Origin: Embleya sp045207655
GTDB lineage: Bacteria; Actinomycetota; Actinomycetes; Streptomycetales; Streptomycetaceae
Assembly (NCBI RefSeq): GCF_045207655.1
Contig: NZ_CP108785.1
Span: forward strand, 3,100,001-3,164,000
Direction of reading: 5' to 3'
DNA length: 64,000 nt
Shown here piece after piece: positions 53,250 through 62,641 of the stretch (its first letter is position 1; every line of letters begins with the position of its first letter). Both the position numbers and the translations under genes were made by a program. The notes under the pieces were generated by a model. That model saw only the letters and a list, made by a program, of their open reading frames with translations. It was not told the origin of the DNA and ran no database searches.

Positions 53250-53268
53250 GTTAGGAAACTTTCCTAAC
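53250..53268. promoter_or_regulatory. Chitosanase operator palindrome
   Basis: GTTAGGAAACTTTCCTAAC is a perfect 9-bp inverted repeat around one C, placed between a possible promoter (TTGGCG 53208-53213, 17 bp, TTCAAT 53231-53236) and the start codon. It resembles the operator bound by CsnR, a ROK-family chitosanase repressor of Streptomyces. Confidence 0.8.
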
Positions 53269-53324
53269 AAAGGATGGACACGGAGCCCCCCGAACGTGGC
53301 CGTAGAGCCGGAACGGAGACGCAC

Positions 53325-54191
53325 GTGCACTCTCACCTCGGACGACGCCGCAAGCGCCTGACTCTGCTTGTGGCCACCGGACTGCTGATCGCCGTACCCG
53401 GGCCGCTGGCCCACGCGGCGACGAACGACGCCGCGGAGTCGGGTTCGACCGGCGCGGCGGCCCAGGTCGCCGCCGCGCGGATCGGATTGGACGACCCGCA
53501 CAAGAAGGACATCGCCATGCAACTGGTGTCCAGTGCGGAGAACTCCTCCCTGGACTGGAAGGCGCAGTACAAGTACATCGAGGACATCGACGACGGGCGC
53601 GGATACACGGCCGGAATCATCGGCTTCTGTTCCGGCACCGGTGACATGCTCGACCTGGTCGAGTTGTACACCGCGCGCAAGCCCGGCAACGTGCTGGCCA
53701 AGTTCCTGCCCGCACTGCGCAAGGTCAACGGCACGGACTCGCACGCGGGCCTGGGCAGTTCGTTCACGAAGGCCTGGGCGACCGCCGCCGGCGACGCCGA
53801 CTTCCGCCAGGCACAGGACGACGAGCGGGACCGCGTGTACTTCAACCCGGCCGTCAACCGCGGCAAGTCGGACGGGCTGGGCGCACTCGGCCAGTTCATC
53901 TACTACGACGCGATCGTCATGCACGGCGACGGCGGCGACCGGGACAGCTTCGGCTCGATCCGCGCCAACGCGCTCAAGAAGGCCAAGCCGCCGGCCCAGG
54001 GCGGCAACGAGACCACCTACCTCAACGCCTTCCTCGACGCCCGCAAGGTCGCGATGAAGCACGAGGACGCGCACAGCGACACCAGCCGGGTCGACACCGA
54101 ACAGCGCGTCTTCCTCAAGGCCGGCAACCTCGACCTCAACCCGCCGCTGAACTGGAAGGTCTACGGCGACAGCTACTCGATCAAGAGCTGA
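53325..54191 (+). CDS. csn: Secreted chitosanase, GH46
   Basis: Hydrolyses chitosan (deacetylated chitin) outside the cell. The 288-residue preprotein has a signal peptide rich in Arg and Leu (RRRKRLTLLVATGLLIAVPGPLAHA), then a GH46 domain: QLVSSAENSSLDWKAQYKYI with the catalytic Glu (AEN) and IEDIDDGRGYTAGIIGFCSGT with the catalytic Asp before DGRGYT. Further blocks DMLDLVELYTARKP and QRVFLKAGNLDLNPPL fit the family to the end. GTG at 53325 is chosen because GGAGAC is upstream and the signal peptide follows directly. A strong terminator closes the unit. Confidence 0.95.
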   Translation: MHSHLGRRRKRLTLLVATGLLIAVPGPLAHAATNDAAESGSTGAAAQVAAARIGLDDPHKKDIAMQLVSSAENSSLDWKAQYKYIEDIDDGRGYTAGIIGFCSGTGDMLDLVELYTARKPGNVLAKFLPALRKVNGTDSHAGLGSSFTKAWATAAGDADFRQAQDDERDRVYFNPAVNRGKSDGLGALGQFIYYDAIVMHGDGGDRDSFGSIRANALKKAKPPAQGGNETTYLNAFLDARKVAMKHEDAHSDTSRVDTEQRVFLKAGNLDLNPPLNWKVYGDSYSIKS

Positions 54192-54357
54192 TCGAGGCCG
54201 CGCCGACCACCCGAGACCCGACCGCTTCCGAGCCCGACCACCCCCGAGCCCGACCACCCCCGACACCGACCACACCCGGCACTCGGCGCCCGGCCCGGCC
54301 CGGCCCGGCCCGAAGCGCAGCCGAGCCGACCCGCGCCACCCTGCCGGTCCCGCACGA
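54192..54357. repeat. Low-complexity pyrimidine-rich spacer
   Basis: GACCACCCCCGAGCCC occurs twice, followed by (GGCCC)n slippage. No gene. Confidence 0.6.
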
Positions 54358-54390
54358 CGAAAGGCCACCGCAGCCCGCGGTGGCCTTTCG
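54358..54390. terminator. Chitosanase terminator hairpin
   Basis: CGAAAGGCCACCGC (54358-54371) pairs perfectly with GCGGTGGCCTTTCG (54377-54390) around a 5-nt loop. Confidence 0.9.
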
Positions 54391-54533
54391 CGCGCACGAT
54401 CCGTGACATCGGCGTCACGCGGAGCGCGTGCGTGCCACCCCGGGAGGGCCCGCGGGTCGCCGCGGCGTGTCGTGGCAGGACACGGTTGTGGGGCGAGATG
54501 TCCTGTGTCGCCGACACGTGTCAGGATTGCGCG

Positions 54534-57479
54534 GTGACTGACGTGGGTTGGGATGCGGCGCTGGTGGGGCGGGGCGAGGAGGTCGCCCGGCTCGACGAGG
54601 CGTTGGCGTGGGGGCGGGCGGGTGATCCGTGCGCCGTACTGCTGGCCGGGGACGCCGGAGTGGGCAAGACCCGGCTGCTCGCGGAGGCCGCCGCACGGGC
54701 GGCCGGCGCCGGGATGACCGTGTTGACCGGCCACTGTGTGGACCTCGGTGACGTCGGCCTGCCGTACCTGCCGTTCGTCGAGGTGCTGCGCCGGCTGGAC
54801 GCCGAGGAGCGGTACGCCGACGTGTTGGCCGCGCACCCGGCCGTCGATCGGCTGTTGCGCGCCGGCGGGGGCGCGGCGGAGTACGCGGGCACGATGCCGG
54901 ACTCCGGGGTGCGGCTGCGGCTGTTGGAGGACGTCGCGGCGCTGCTCGGCGACCTCGCCGAGCAGGCTCCCGTCCTGCTGGTGGTCGAGGACCTGCACTG
55001 GGCCGACCAGTCCACCCGCGACCTGCTGCGCTTCCTGCTGAGCCGGTTGTTGCCGCAGCGCCCGGGCGGCGCCGCGTACCAGCGGTTGACCGTGCTGGCC
55101 TCCTACCGCTCGGACGACCTGCATCGGCGGCACCCGCTGCGCCCGCTGCTGGCCGAGTTGGTCCGGCTGCCCTCGGTCGGGCGGCTGGACCTGCGCCCGA
55201 TGGACGACGAGGACGTGGCCAGCCTGGTGCGCGGCCTGGACGCCCACCCGCTGCCCGAGCACACCGTACGGGCCATCGTCGAGCGGGCCGAGGGCAACGC
55301 GTTCTACGCCCAGGAACTGCGCGCGGCCACCGACACCGCGGTGGGCGGTGTGCCCAGCGGCCTGGCCGAGGTGCTGCTCACCCGGATCGAGCAGATGTCG
55401 GGCACCGCCCAGCGGGTGATCCGCACGGCCGCCGTGGCCGGTCGCCGGGTCGAGCACGGATTGCTTCGGGACGCCGTCGAGCTGCCGGACGACGAGTTGG
55501 AGGCGGCGCTGCGCGAGGCGGTCGGACGGCACCTGCTGGTGGCCGGCGAGGGCGACACCTACGCGTTTCGCCACGCGCTGATCCGCGAGGCGGCGTACGC
55601 GGACCTGCTGCCGGGCGAACGGGTGCGGATCCACGCGGTGTTCGGCCGCCTGCTCGGCGCCGCGGAGCGCCGGGCCGCGAGTCCGGCCGAGCGGGCCCAT
55701 CACCACCGGGCCGCTCACGACCTGCCCGGAGCGCTCACCGCGTCGATCGAGGCGGCCGACCATGCCGCGCGCATGGGTGCGCCCGCCGAGGAGATGCGCT
55801 GGGTCGAAACGGCCCTCGAGGTGTGGGACGCGGTGCCGAACGCGCGGGAGTTGGTCGACAGCGACAACGTGTCGCTGATGTTGCGCGCGTCCGCGGCAGC
55901 GGTCCGAGCCGGTGAGGCGCACCGTGCCGTCGCGTTCGCGCGTACCGCCCTGGATCGGCTCGGCGAGCACGCGGACGTCGACCTGGCGGTGACCGTGCGC
56001 TACACGCTGGCCTCCAGCCTGATGAGCGTGGACGACCTCCAGGCCGCGTTCGAGTACAGCAGACAGGCACTCGAGATGATTCCGGCCGAGCCGCCGTCGC
56101 ACACCTGGTTGTGGGCGGCGGCCACGTACGTGCAGGCCGCGTACTACTACAAGGACGACGAGACCGCCCGGCGGGTCGGTCGCCAGGTGCTGGCGGTCGC
56201 CGAGGAACTCGGCACGGACGACGCCCTCGCCGACGCGATCATCTCGCTGACCGGTCTGGAGTCCAGTCGGCAGTCCGACGAGGGACGTCAACGGCTGGTT
56301 CAGGCACGCGAGTTGGCCCGCCGATCGGGAAATCCGACGATCGAGCTGCGGGCGCTGATGAACCTGGCCATGGGCACGTTCGAGTCGGGCCTGCTCCAGG
56401 ACTGCCTGCGCTGGTTGGACGAGGGCCTGGAACTGGCCCGCAGCAGCACCAGGACCACGTCCCCGTATCCGCTCGAGATGCGCTACCTGCGCGCCCAGCT
56501 CCTGTACACGCTGGGGCGCTGGGACGACGCCCTGGCCGAGGTGCCCTCGACGGTGCCCTCGGCGTTCGGCCACGTCGCGGCGGCGGAGCTGTACGTGCTG
56601 CTGGGTCGCGGTGGGCCCGGTGTCGCGGAGCGGGCGCGGGTCCTGTTCGAGGGGCGGCCGTTCAACTGGATGGGCACGCTCGTGGGCGGTCTGGTGCTGA
56701 CCGACGAGGCGGCCTGGCGCGGTGATTCCCGCGCGACGGCCGAATGGGCGCGACGCACGCTGTCCGAACTGTCCGAGGAGCTCAATCGGTACCCGGACGT
56801 TGGGGTGCGGTTGTCCGCCCTGGTGCTGTCCGCGATCGGCGACACGGTGGCCGAGCTGCGGGCCGCGGGCGACGCCGAGGGGGTGGAGCAGGAGATGGCG
56901 ACGGCACGGGAGTTCATCGAACTGGCCCGCACCACGGCGACCTGGCCCGGTCGTCGCCATCCGCGCACCGGCGCGGAGGGCACCGCCTGGCTGCTGCGCG
57001 TCGAGGCCGAGTGGTCCCGGGTGTCCGGCGATTCGGACGTCGCGCTGTGGGAGAAGACGGTCCGGGCGTACGACTACGGCAACGTGTTCGAGGGCGCGCG
57101 CAGCGAACTGCGGCTGGTCCAGGCGCTGGTGGCGGCCGGGCGCCGGGACGAGGCGGCCGACCTGGCGCGGCGGGCGCGGGAGACGGCGGATCGGCTGGGA
57201 TCGGTGCCGCTGCGGGACGCGGTGGACGCGGCGGTGCGGCGCGCGCGGTTGGGCGATCCGAACGCGGCGCCGGCCGGCGAGGCGATGCTGACCGCGCGCG
57301 AGCAGGAGGTGCTGGAACTGCTCGCCAAGGGCCGGACCAACCGGCAGATCGGCGAGGAACTGTTCATCAGCGCGAAGACCGCGAGTGTGCACGTCTCCAA
57401 CATCATGGCCAAGGTCGGCGCGTCCCGCCGCACCGAGGCGGTGGCCCTGGCCCGGCGCAGCGGGTTGCTTCCGGACTGA
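54534..57479 (+). CDS. LuxR-family regulator with AAA ATPase domain (LAL type)
   Basis: A 981-residue large ATP-binding regulator of the LuxR family. An N-terminal AAA/ATPase part has Walker A GDAGVGKTRLL and Walker B VLLVVEDLHWADQST; a long TPR-like helical middle follows (ALTASIEAADHAARMGAPAE and many similar repeats); the C-terminal LuxR helix-turn-helix is LTAREQEVLELLAKGRTNRQIGEELFISAKTASVHVSNIMAKVG. GTG at 54534 (VTDVGWDAALVG) is preferred to an ATG at 54498, because an inverted repeat (CAGGACA at about 54475 and TGTCCTG at 54499) would otherwise fall inside the coding region. It may activate the lanthipeptide genes that follow. Confidence 0.88.
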   Translation: MTDVGWDAALVGRGEEVARLDEALAWGRAGDPCAVLLAGDAGVGKTRLLAEAAARAAGAGMTVLTGHCVDLGDVGLPYLPFVEVLRRLDAEERYADVLAAHPAVDRLLRAGGGAAEYAGTMPDSGVRLRLLEDVAALLGDLAEQAPVLLVVEDLHWADQSTRDLLRFLLSRLLPQRPGGAAYQRLTVLASYRSDDLHRRHPLRPLLAELVRLPSVGRLDLRPMDDEDVASLVRGLDAHPLPEHTVRAIVERAEGNAFYAQELRAATDTAVGGVPSGLAEVLLTRIEQMSGTAQRVIRTAAVAGRRVEHGLLRDAVELPDDELEAALREAVGRHLLVAGEGDTYAFRHALIREAAYADLLPGERVRIHAVFGRLLGAAERRAASPAERAHHHRAAHDLPGALTASIEAADHAARMGAPAEEMRWVETALEVWDAVPNARELVDSDNVSLMLRASAAAVRAGEAHRAVAFARTALDRLGEHADVDLAVTVRYTLASSLMSVDDLQAAFEYSRQALEMIPAEPPSHTWLWAAATYVQAAYYYKDDETARRVGRQVLAVAEELGTDDALADAIISLTGLESSRQSDEGRQRLVQARELARRSGNPTIELRALMNLAMGTFESGLLQDCLRWLDEGLELARSSTRTTSPYPLEMRYLRAQLLYTLGRWDDALAEVPSTVPSAFGHVAAAELYVLLGRGGPGVAERARVLFEGRPFNWMGTLVGGLVLTDEAAWRGDSRATAEWARRTLSELSEELNRYPDVGVRLSALVLSAIGDTVAELRAAGDAEGVEQEMATAREFIELARTTATWPGRRHPRTGAEGTAWLLRVEAEWSRVSGDSDVALWEKTVRAYDYGNVFEGARSELRLVQALVAAGRRDEAADLARRARETADRLGSVPLRDAVDAAVRRARLGDPNAAPAGEAMLTAREQEVLELLAKGRTNRQIGEELFISAKTASVHVSNIMAKVGASRRTEAVALARRSGLLPD

Positions 57480-57575
57480 GCGGAGCGGGCCCCGACCGAG
57501 CGGAGCGGCCCCGACCGAGCGGATTCGGGTCGATCCCGGACCGAGTGGCGTCGATCCCGGACCGGGGCCGGGCGC
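57478..57575. repeat. Short tandem repeats between regulator and exporter
   Basis: GACCGAGCGGAGCGG-type units (about 19 bp) are followed by two copies of GTCGATCCCGGACCG. They occupy the gap before the ABC gene. Confidence 0.65.
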
Positions 57576-57674
57576 GGCGGCGGGAGTTGCCCCGTCCGGG
57601 GTCGGACCCCATCCGTACCCGTAGCGCACCCCCGTCCCGGGCATACCGTACCTGTCGGCCGGGAGGGGTTCGGG

Positions 57675-59573
57675 ATGGCTGGGCAAGTGCCTTCGGGGAT
57701 GGGCGAGTTCGACGAATTGGGGGAGGGGTACGACACCCCGTTCGACGGGGACGCGGCGAACGCGGGCCTGGGTCGGATGCTCACTCGGCTGCCGGTCGCG
57801 CTGGTGCAGGTGTGGCGACTGTCCCGGGCGGCGAGTCGGCGTGCGACGTGGCTGCTGGTACTGGCCCAGTCGGCCGCCGGGGTGGCCACGGCGCTGGCGT
57901 TGCTGGCCACCGCGCGGGCGTTGGGGGCGTTGTTCGCCTCGGGGCCGGCGCCGGACCGGGTCGGTGCCGCGCTGCCGGCGGTGATCGCGGTGGTGTCGGC
58001 CACGGCGGTGCGGGCGGGGTTGGAGACCGTGGTGGCGGCGACCCAGGCGCGGTTGTCCCCGGGCATTCGCCGGGTGGCGGAGAATCGGCTGCACGCCGCG
58101 GCGGTCGGCGCGGACCTGGGCGCGTTCGACGACGCGGACTGGCACGACGCGCTGGCCCGGGCCCGCGATCGCGGCATCGATCACGCGCAACTGGCCCTGG
58201 GGCACGCGGTCGAGCTGCTGGGGGCGCTGGTGGGCCTGTTGGTCGGGATCGGCGTGGTGACCGGGTTGCATCCGGTGCTGTTGCCGCTGCTGGCCCTGTC
58301 GATCGCGCCGCAGGGGTGGGCGGCGCTGCGCTCGGCCCGGATCGGCTTCGAGGGCATGGTCCGGCGCATGACGCTGTATCGGCGACTGTGGTTGTTCGCC
58401 GACCTGCTCAGCGCCCGGGAGGCGGCGGCGGAGGTTCGGGCCTGTACCGCCGAGCGACCGCTGTTGGCCGAATTCCGGCGGCTGGCCGGGTCGGTGGAGC
58501 GGGCGGAGGTCGGGGTCGGCTACGCGCAGGTCCGGGTGGGGCTGATCGGACGGACGCTCTCCGGCCTGGCACTGGGGGCCACGTACGTCGCGCTGGGTCT
58601 GCTGGTGCGTGCCGAGATCGTGCCGCTCGCGGTGGCGGGCACGGCGGTGCTGGCGGTGCGTACCGCGAGTGGTTCGCTGGCCACCTTGATGGTCGCGGTC
58701 GACCGGCTCTACGAGAAGTCCCTGTACATCGCCGACTATCACGCGTTCCTGGAGCAGGCGAGCGCTCGCGCACGGCCGAGGACGACGGTGGCGGTGCCGG
58801 TAGGGTTCGCCGAGATCCGGCTGCGGGACGTCTACTTCGGTTATCCCGGGAGTGCGGAGTCGGCGCTGCGCGGGGTGGATCTGGTGATCCGCCGGGGCGA
58901 GACGGTGGCCCTGGTCGGCGAGAACGGGTCCGGAAAGACCACGCTCGCGCTCCTGTTGGCCGCGCTCTACCACGCGGACAAGGGCACGATGCACTGGGAC
59001 GATACCGACCTGGCCGAGGTGGATCCGGCCGGAATCCGCGAGCAGGTGGCGCTGGTGATGCAGCAGCCGACCCGCTGGCCGCTGACCGCGCGCGGCAATA
59101 TCGTGCTGGGGCGGGCCGATCGGGTCGATCCGGAGGGCGCGGCGATGCTGCGCGCGGCGCGGGACGCGGGGGCGGACGGGCTGATCGAGCGCCTGCCGCA
59201 CGGGTACGACACGTTGTTGTCGAAGAAGTTCCGGGCCGGGGTGGATCTGTCCGGCGGGCAGTGGCAGCGGATCGGCATCGCGCGCGGCTTCTACCGGGAC
59301 GCGCGCCTGTTGATCGCGGACGAGCCGACGGCGGCACTGGACGCGCGGGCGGAGCACGCGGTGTACGCGAACATCCGGCGCTTGGCGGCGGGGCGCACGG
59401 TGGTGCTGATCAGCCATCGCCTGGCCTCGGTACGCGAATGCGATCGCATCGTGGTGCTGCGCGCGGGTGAGGTGGTCCAGCAGGGCACACACGAGCAACT
59501 GATGCGCGAGGGCGGTGAGTACGCGGAGCTGTACCGCCTCCAGGCGCAGGCGTACGCCGACCCGGCGGGGTGA
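57675..59573 (+). CDS. ABC exporter (transmembrane plus ATPase) of the lanthipeptide locus
   Basis: A 632-residue half-transporter: N-terminal acidic tail, six-helix membrane domain (about 35-340), and nucleotide-binding domain (about 370-625) with Walker A VGENGSGKTTLALL, signature VDLSGGQWQRIGIARG, Walker B RLLIADEPTAALD and H-loop VLISHRLASV. It lacks the N-terminal C39 peptidase domain found in LanT exporters, so leader removal would need another protease. ATG after a short repeat tract. Convergent with lanM. Confidence 0.9.
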   Translation: MAGQVPSGMGEFDELGEGYDTPFDGDAANAGLGRMLTRLPVALVQVWRLSRAASRRATWLLVLAQSAAGVATALALLATARALGALFASGPAPDRVGAALPAVIAVVSATAVRAGLETVVAATQARLSPGIRRVAENRLHAAAVGADLGAFDDADWHDALARARDRGIDHAQLALGHAVELLGALVGLLVGIGVVTGLHPVLLPLLALSIAPQGWAALRSARIGFEGMVRRMTLYRRLWLFADLLSAREAAAEVRACTAERPLLAEFRRLAGSVERAEVGVGYAQVRVGLIGRTLSGLALGATYVALGLLVRAEIVPLAVAGTAVLAVRTASGSLATLMVAVDRLYEKSLYIADYHAFLEQASARARPRTTVAVPVGFAEIRLRDVYFGYPGSAESALRGVDLVIRRGETVALVGENGSGKTTLALLLAALYHADKGTMHWDDTDLAEVDPAGIREQVALVMQQPTRWPLTARGNIVLGRADRVDPEGAAMLRAARDAGADGLIERLPHGYDTLLSKKFRAGVDLSGGQWQRIGIARGFYRDARLLIADEPTAALDARAEHAVYANIRRLAAGRTVVLISHRLASVRECDRIVVLRAGEVVQQGTHEQLMREGGEYAELYRLQAQAYADPAG

Positions 59574-59645
59574 GACCGGCCCGGGGCGTGTCCTCGATGC
59601 CCGCCGAGCACCGCGGCGGGGCTCGGGGACGCGCCCCGGCTCGCC

Positions 59646-62552
59646 CTACAACTCGTCGAGCAGCAACAGGGACGGAGCACGTTCCGGGTCGGTGTGGTCC
59701 AGGCGCAGGAGTTGGTGGAGGGCGCCCGCGGTGCCCGGGAGCAGACCGGTGGTGGTGTCGGTGATGGACTTGGTGAGGGGGCCGTAGGTTTCCAGCGCGG
59801 TGAGCAGGAGGGCGTCCAGGTGGTCCCGGGTGGGGGTGTCCGGGAGGTGGGCGCGCAGTCGGTCGGGGGCGCCGCGCAGGAGGGTGTCCAGGAGTTCCCA
59901 GGAGCCCGCGTCGCCGTGGCACAGCGTGTAGTCCCAGCCGAACCCGGTACGCCGGGTCGCCGCCGCGGCGCGCAGCGCGCGGTCCAGGTGGGCGGGGGCA
60001 CCGGTGCGCGCGTACAGGTCCCAGGAGGCCAGGCCGATGCCCGTGCTGCCGTGGCACCAGGAGTCCAGGTACAGGACCTGGTCCGCTTCCCGGCCGTCCA
60101 GCCAGGCGGCGGCCTCCGGCCGATACAGGTCCTCCTGGAACGCCCAGGCGCGGGCGGCCGGTTCGAGCGGCCCCGGATCGTTCGTCGCGAGGGACAGGCG
60201 GTCCAGTGCCCAGCCGATGCCCGCCGATCCGTGCGCGAATCCGCCGATGCCGTCCGGGAAGAGCGCGGTCGGCCAGCGCGCGGTGCGGCCCGCGTCGCCG
60301 TCCTCGACGACGGCGCGCTCGACCAGCAGGGCCCCCGCGGACTCGGCGACCTCGCGCCATCGGCCGTCGCCGGTGACGCCGGCCAGGGCCAGCAGCGGCA
60401 CGATCAATCCGGCCGCGCCGCCCGCGACGTCCAGGATGGTGTCCTGGGCCAACAGGCCCGGCGCGCGCTCGGCGTGTCGGACGGCGCGTTCCAGGTCCGC
60501 CGGCCGGCCGGAGCGGGCGTACAGCGCCAGCCAGGTGCGTACGGCCGCGCCGATCCCGTCGAACGCGCCGAGCCGGCCGGTGGGTACCGCGTCCTCCATC
60601 GCCGCCAGCGCCCGGATCGCGCCGTCGGCGATCGCCCGCAGACCGGGCACCGTCGGCACCCGGCCGGTGCGGGAGCGGGCCAGGTAGGTGTCCAGTGCCA
60701 GCGCGACCCCGGCCTGCCCGCTGTAGAAATCGGCGGCGAACGGCCGCACGCTGAACCCGCCTTCGGTGTAGACCGGCCCGATCCAGGTGGCCGTCCCGTC
60801 CGCGCCGATCACCGCTCGTGCGCACAGGTCCCGGGCGAATCGGGCGGCCAGGTCGCGGCGCCGTTCCTCGAGGTCGCCGGTCCGGACCGGGGTCTCGTGC
60901 CGTCGTTCCGCCTCGGGGATCGCGCTGCGGTCGCGGTAGACGCCCAGCAGCGACGAGCGGATCATCACCTCCTCGAACCGCGGATCGCCCGCCCGCCAGC
61001 GCTCGACACTCGCGTCGATCAGGTGGACCGGCTCTCCCCATGTGGTGCCGCGCGGCCCGTCCATCCGGCCGTGTTCGGGCCGTACGCCGAAGAACGGGAT
61101 GTCGCCGTCCAGCAGATCGGCGACCTCGGCGCCGACCACCTCCGGGGTGGAGGGCGCGCCGTGCAGTGCCTTCGCCTGCCGGGTCAGCACGTCCGTGGCG
61201 CGTTCGACGGCCGGGGGTTCGTCGTGCAGGGACGCGGGATGCCACAACATCCGGGCGATCTCCACGTAGACCTGGGTGGGCCGCAGCACCACACGGAGGT
61301 CGCAGCCGACGAAGCCGTCCAGCATCGGGCGCAGCCGGCCGTCCCGGTCCAGCGCGTCGAGTCGGTGGCGCAGGTCGCGGTAGCCGCGCACGATGTCGTC
61401 CTGATGGGCGATCGGATCGGCGTCGGGGGCGGGCAGGTTGGCCGAACCGCCCACGTCGGCGGGCTCCATCGCCAGGTGGGCCAGGTCGGTTCCGGCCCCG
61501 GCGATCACCGGTGCCGGGATCCGGGGCTGTTGCTCGGGCAGTGCGCCCACGGCGGACATGTCTACGCCCTGGAGCACGAGTTGGGCCAGTCGCATGGGCA
61601 ACAGTCCGGTGCGCAGCACGGTTCGGCGAACCGAGGCGGCGGCGGTGTCGAAGGCGTCACCGAGTCCGCTGGCGGCCATCGGGGGTTCCGGGCTGAACAG
61701 CGTCTCGCAGTCCACCACCCACGGCACCGGCCCCTGGGCGATCACGTTGTCCGAGTGCAGGTCGGTGGCGCCGAGCAGCTGCATCACGCACATCCACTCG
61801 CCCAAGCCCCGGTAGAACCGGGCGAGTTCGGCGGGGTTCGCGCAGTAGCGGTGTTCGATGTGCTCGGCCCAGCCGTAGTCGGTGCCGAGCAGCACGCGCG
61901 GCACCTTGATGCGATCCGGGTGCGGGGTGCCGGCCAGGAGTTCCTCCAGCGTCGCGGCGAGCGCGGCGTCCACGTCGAGCGAGCGGGGTTTGTACACCGC
62001 GCGGCCGGCCTCGAAGCGGACCAGGGCGACGGTACGGCCGCCGCGGTGCGAGTCGCCGGCGTCCAGGCGGATCTCCACGAGGTCGCCGGGCGGCCTGCCG
62101 AGCAGGTCGGCCAGGCGCGACCGGTCGCTCGCCAGGTGCCGGGCCAGGGTGAGCAGGGCGGCGCATCGATTGCGGATCACTCGCTCCAGGCGCGGTGCGA
62201 ACGCCGGGTAGTCGAAATCGAGTTCGCGCCAGAACTCGGCACCGGAGGCGAGTTCGAGGAACTCGTCCCAGCGTCGCGCGCTGGTGTCTCGGGTGAGGCG
62301 GCCGGACATCCGGGCGGCGTGCAGTTCGAGCAGCAGCAGCCGGTTGGCCTTGGGTCGGACCACGTCCAGCAGCGAGTGGTGGGCGGCACGCAGCAGGACT
62401 TCCCGCTCGACGGTCGACAGGGGATCGGGGATCGCCCGCAGCCGGCGTCGGAAGCGGTCCAGGGCGGGGCCGATCAACGGCTCGAACGCGGCGTCGAATT
62501 CGCCGGCGTCGTCGTAGGTGACCACGGGGCGGGGCCGGACCGGGATTGCCAT
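59646..62552 (-). CDS. lanM: Class II lanthipeptide synthetase LanM
   Basis: A 968-residue bifunctional enzyme that dehydrates Ser/Thr in the precursor and forms thioether rings with Cys. N-terminal dehydratase domain (DUF4135-type, about 60-560): DAGDSHRGGRTVALVRFEAG, AVYKPRSLDVDAAL, CVMQLLGATDLHSDNVIAQG, VVDCETLFSPEPP, with the kinase-like Lys and DxxxxN features. C-terminal LanC-like cyclase (about 640-968): FAHGSAGIGWALDRL, LYLDSWCHGSTGIG and YTLCHGDAGSWELL supply the zinc ligands (Cys, Cys-His). The ATG at 62552 is chosen; an ATG six codons upstream is possible. Preceded by the precursor gene with a hairpin between. Confidence 0.93.
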   Translation of the reverse strand: MAIPVRPRPVVTYDDAGEFDAAFEPLIGPALDRFRRRLRAIPDPLSTVEREVLLRAAHHSLLDVVRPKANRLLLLELHAARMSGRLTRDTSARRWDEFLELASGAEFWRELDFDYPAFAPRLERVIRNRCAALLTLARHLASDRSRLADLLGRPPGDLVEIRLDAGDSHRGGRTVALVRFEAGRAVYKPRSLDVDAALAATLEELLAGTPHPDRIKVPRVLLGTDYGWAEHIEHRYCANPAELARFYRGLGEWMCVMQLLGATDLHSDNVIAQGPVPWVVDCETLFSPEPPMAASGLGDAFDTAAASVRRTVLRTGLLPMRLAQLVLQGVDMSAVGALPEQQPRIPAPVIAGAGTDLAHLAMEPADVGGSANLPAPDADPIAHQDDIVRGYRDLRHRLDALDRDGRLRPMLDGFVGCDLRVVLRPTQVYVEIARMLWHPASLHDEPPAVERATDVLTRQAKALHGAPSTPEVVGAEVADLLDGDIPFFGVRPEHGRMDGPRGTTWGEPVHLIDASVERWRAGDPRFEEVMIRSSLLGVYRDRSAIPEAERRHETPVRTGDLEERRRDLAARFARDLCARAVIGADGTATWIGPVYTEGGFSVRPFAADFYSGQAGVALALDTYLARSRTGRVPTVPGLRAIADGAIRALAAMEDAVPTGRLGAFDGIGAAVRTWLALYARSGRPADLERAVRHAERAPGLLAQDTILDVAGGAAGLIVPLLALAGVTGDGRWREVAESAGALLVERAVVEDGDAGRTARWPTALFPDGIGGFAHGSAGIGWALDRLSLATNDPGPLEPAARAWAFQEDLYRPEAAAWLDGREADQVLYLDSWCHGSTGIGLASWDLYARTGAPAHLDRALRAAAATRRTGFGWDYTLCHGDAGSWELLDTLLRGAPDRLRAHLPDTPTRDHLDALLLTALETYGPLTKSITDTTTGLLPGTAGALHQLLRLDHTDPERAPSLLLLDEL

Positions 62553-62584
62553 GCGCGGATCGCCACCCATCGAGGACGGACTCG

Positions 62585-62622
62585 CCGCCCGGAACCGGTC
62601 GACAGGCGACGGTTCCGGGCGG
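62585..62622 (-). terminator. Hairpin between precursor and lanM (attenuator)
   Basis: CCGCCCGGAACCG (62585-62597) pairs perfectly with CGGTTCCGGGCGG (62610-62622), 13 bp with a 12-nt loop, within the 89 bp separating the precursor from lanM. Partial termination here would yield more precursor than enzyme transcript. Confidence 0.82.
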
Positions 62623-62641
62623 CGGGCCGGTGTGGAACGGA

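Noticed and set aside
54498..54533. Upstream ATG as start of the LAL regulator
   Set aside because: It would place an inverted repeat in the coding region, and the GTG at 54534 begins at the usual N-terminal motif; still possible.
53232..59498. A 2088-residue minus-strand open frame
   Set aside because: It is antisense to the chitosanase, LuxR and ABC genes, which have clear domain matches; high GC leaves long stopless shadows.
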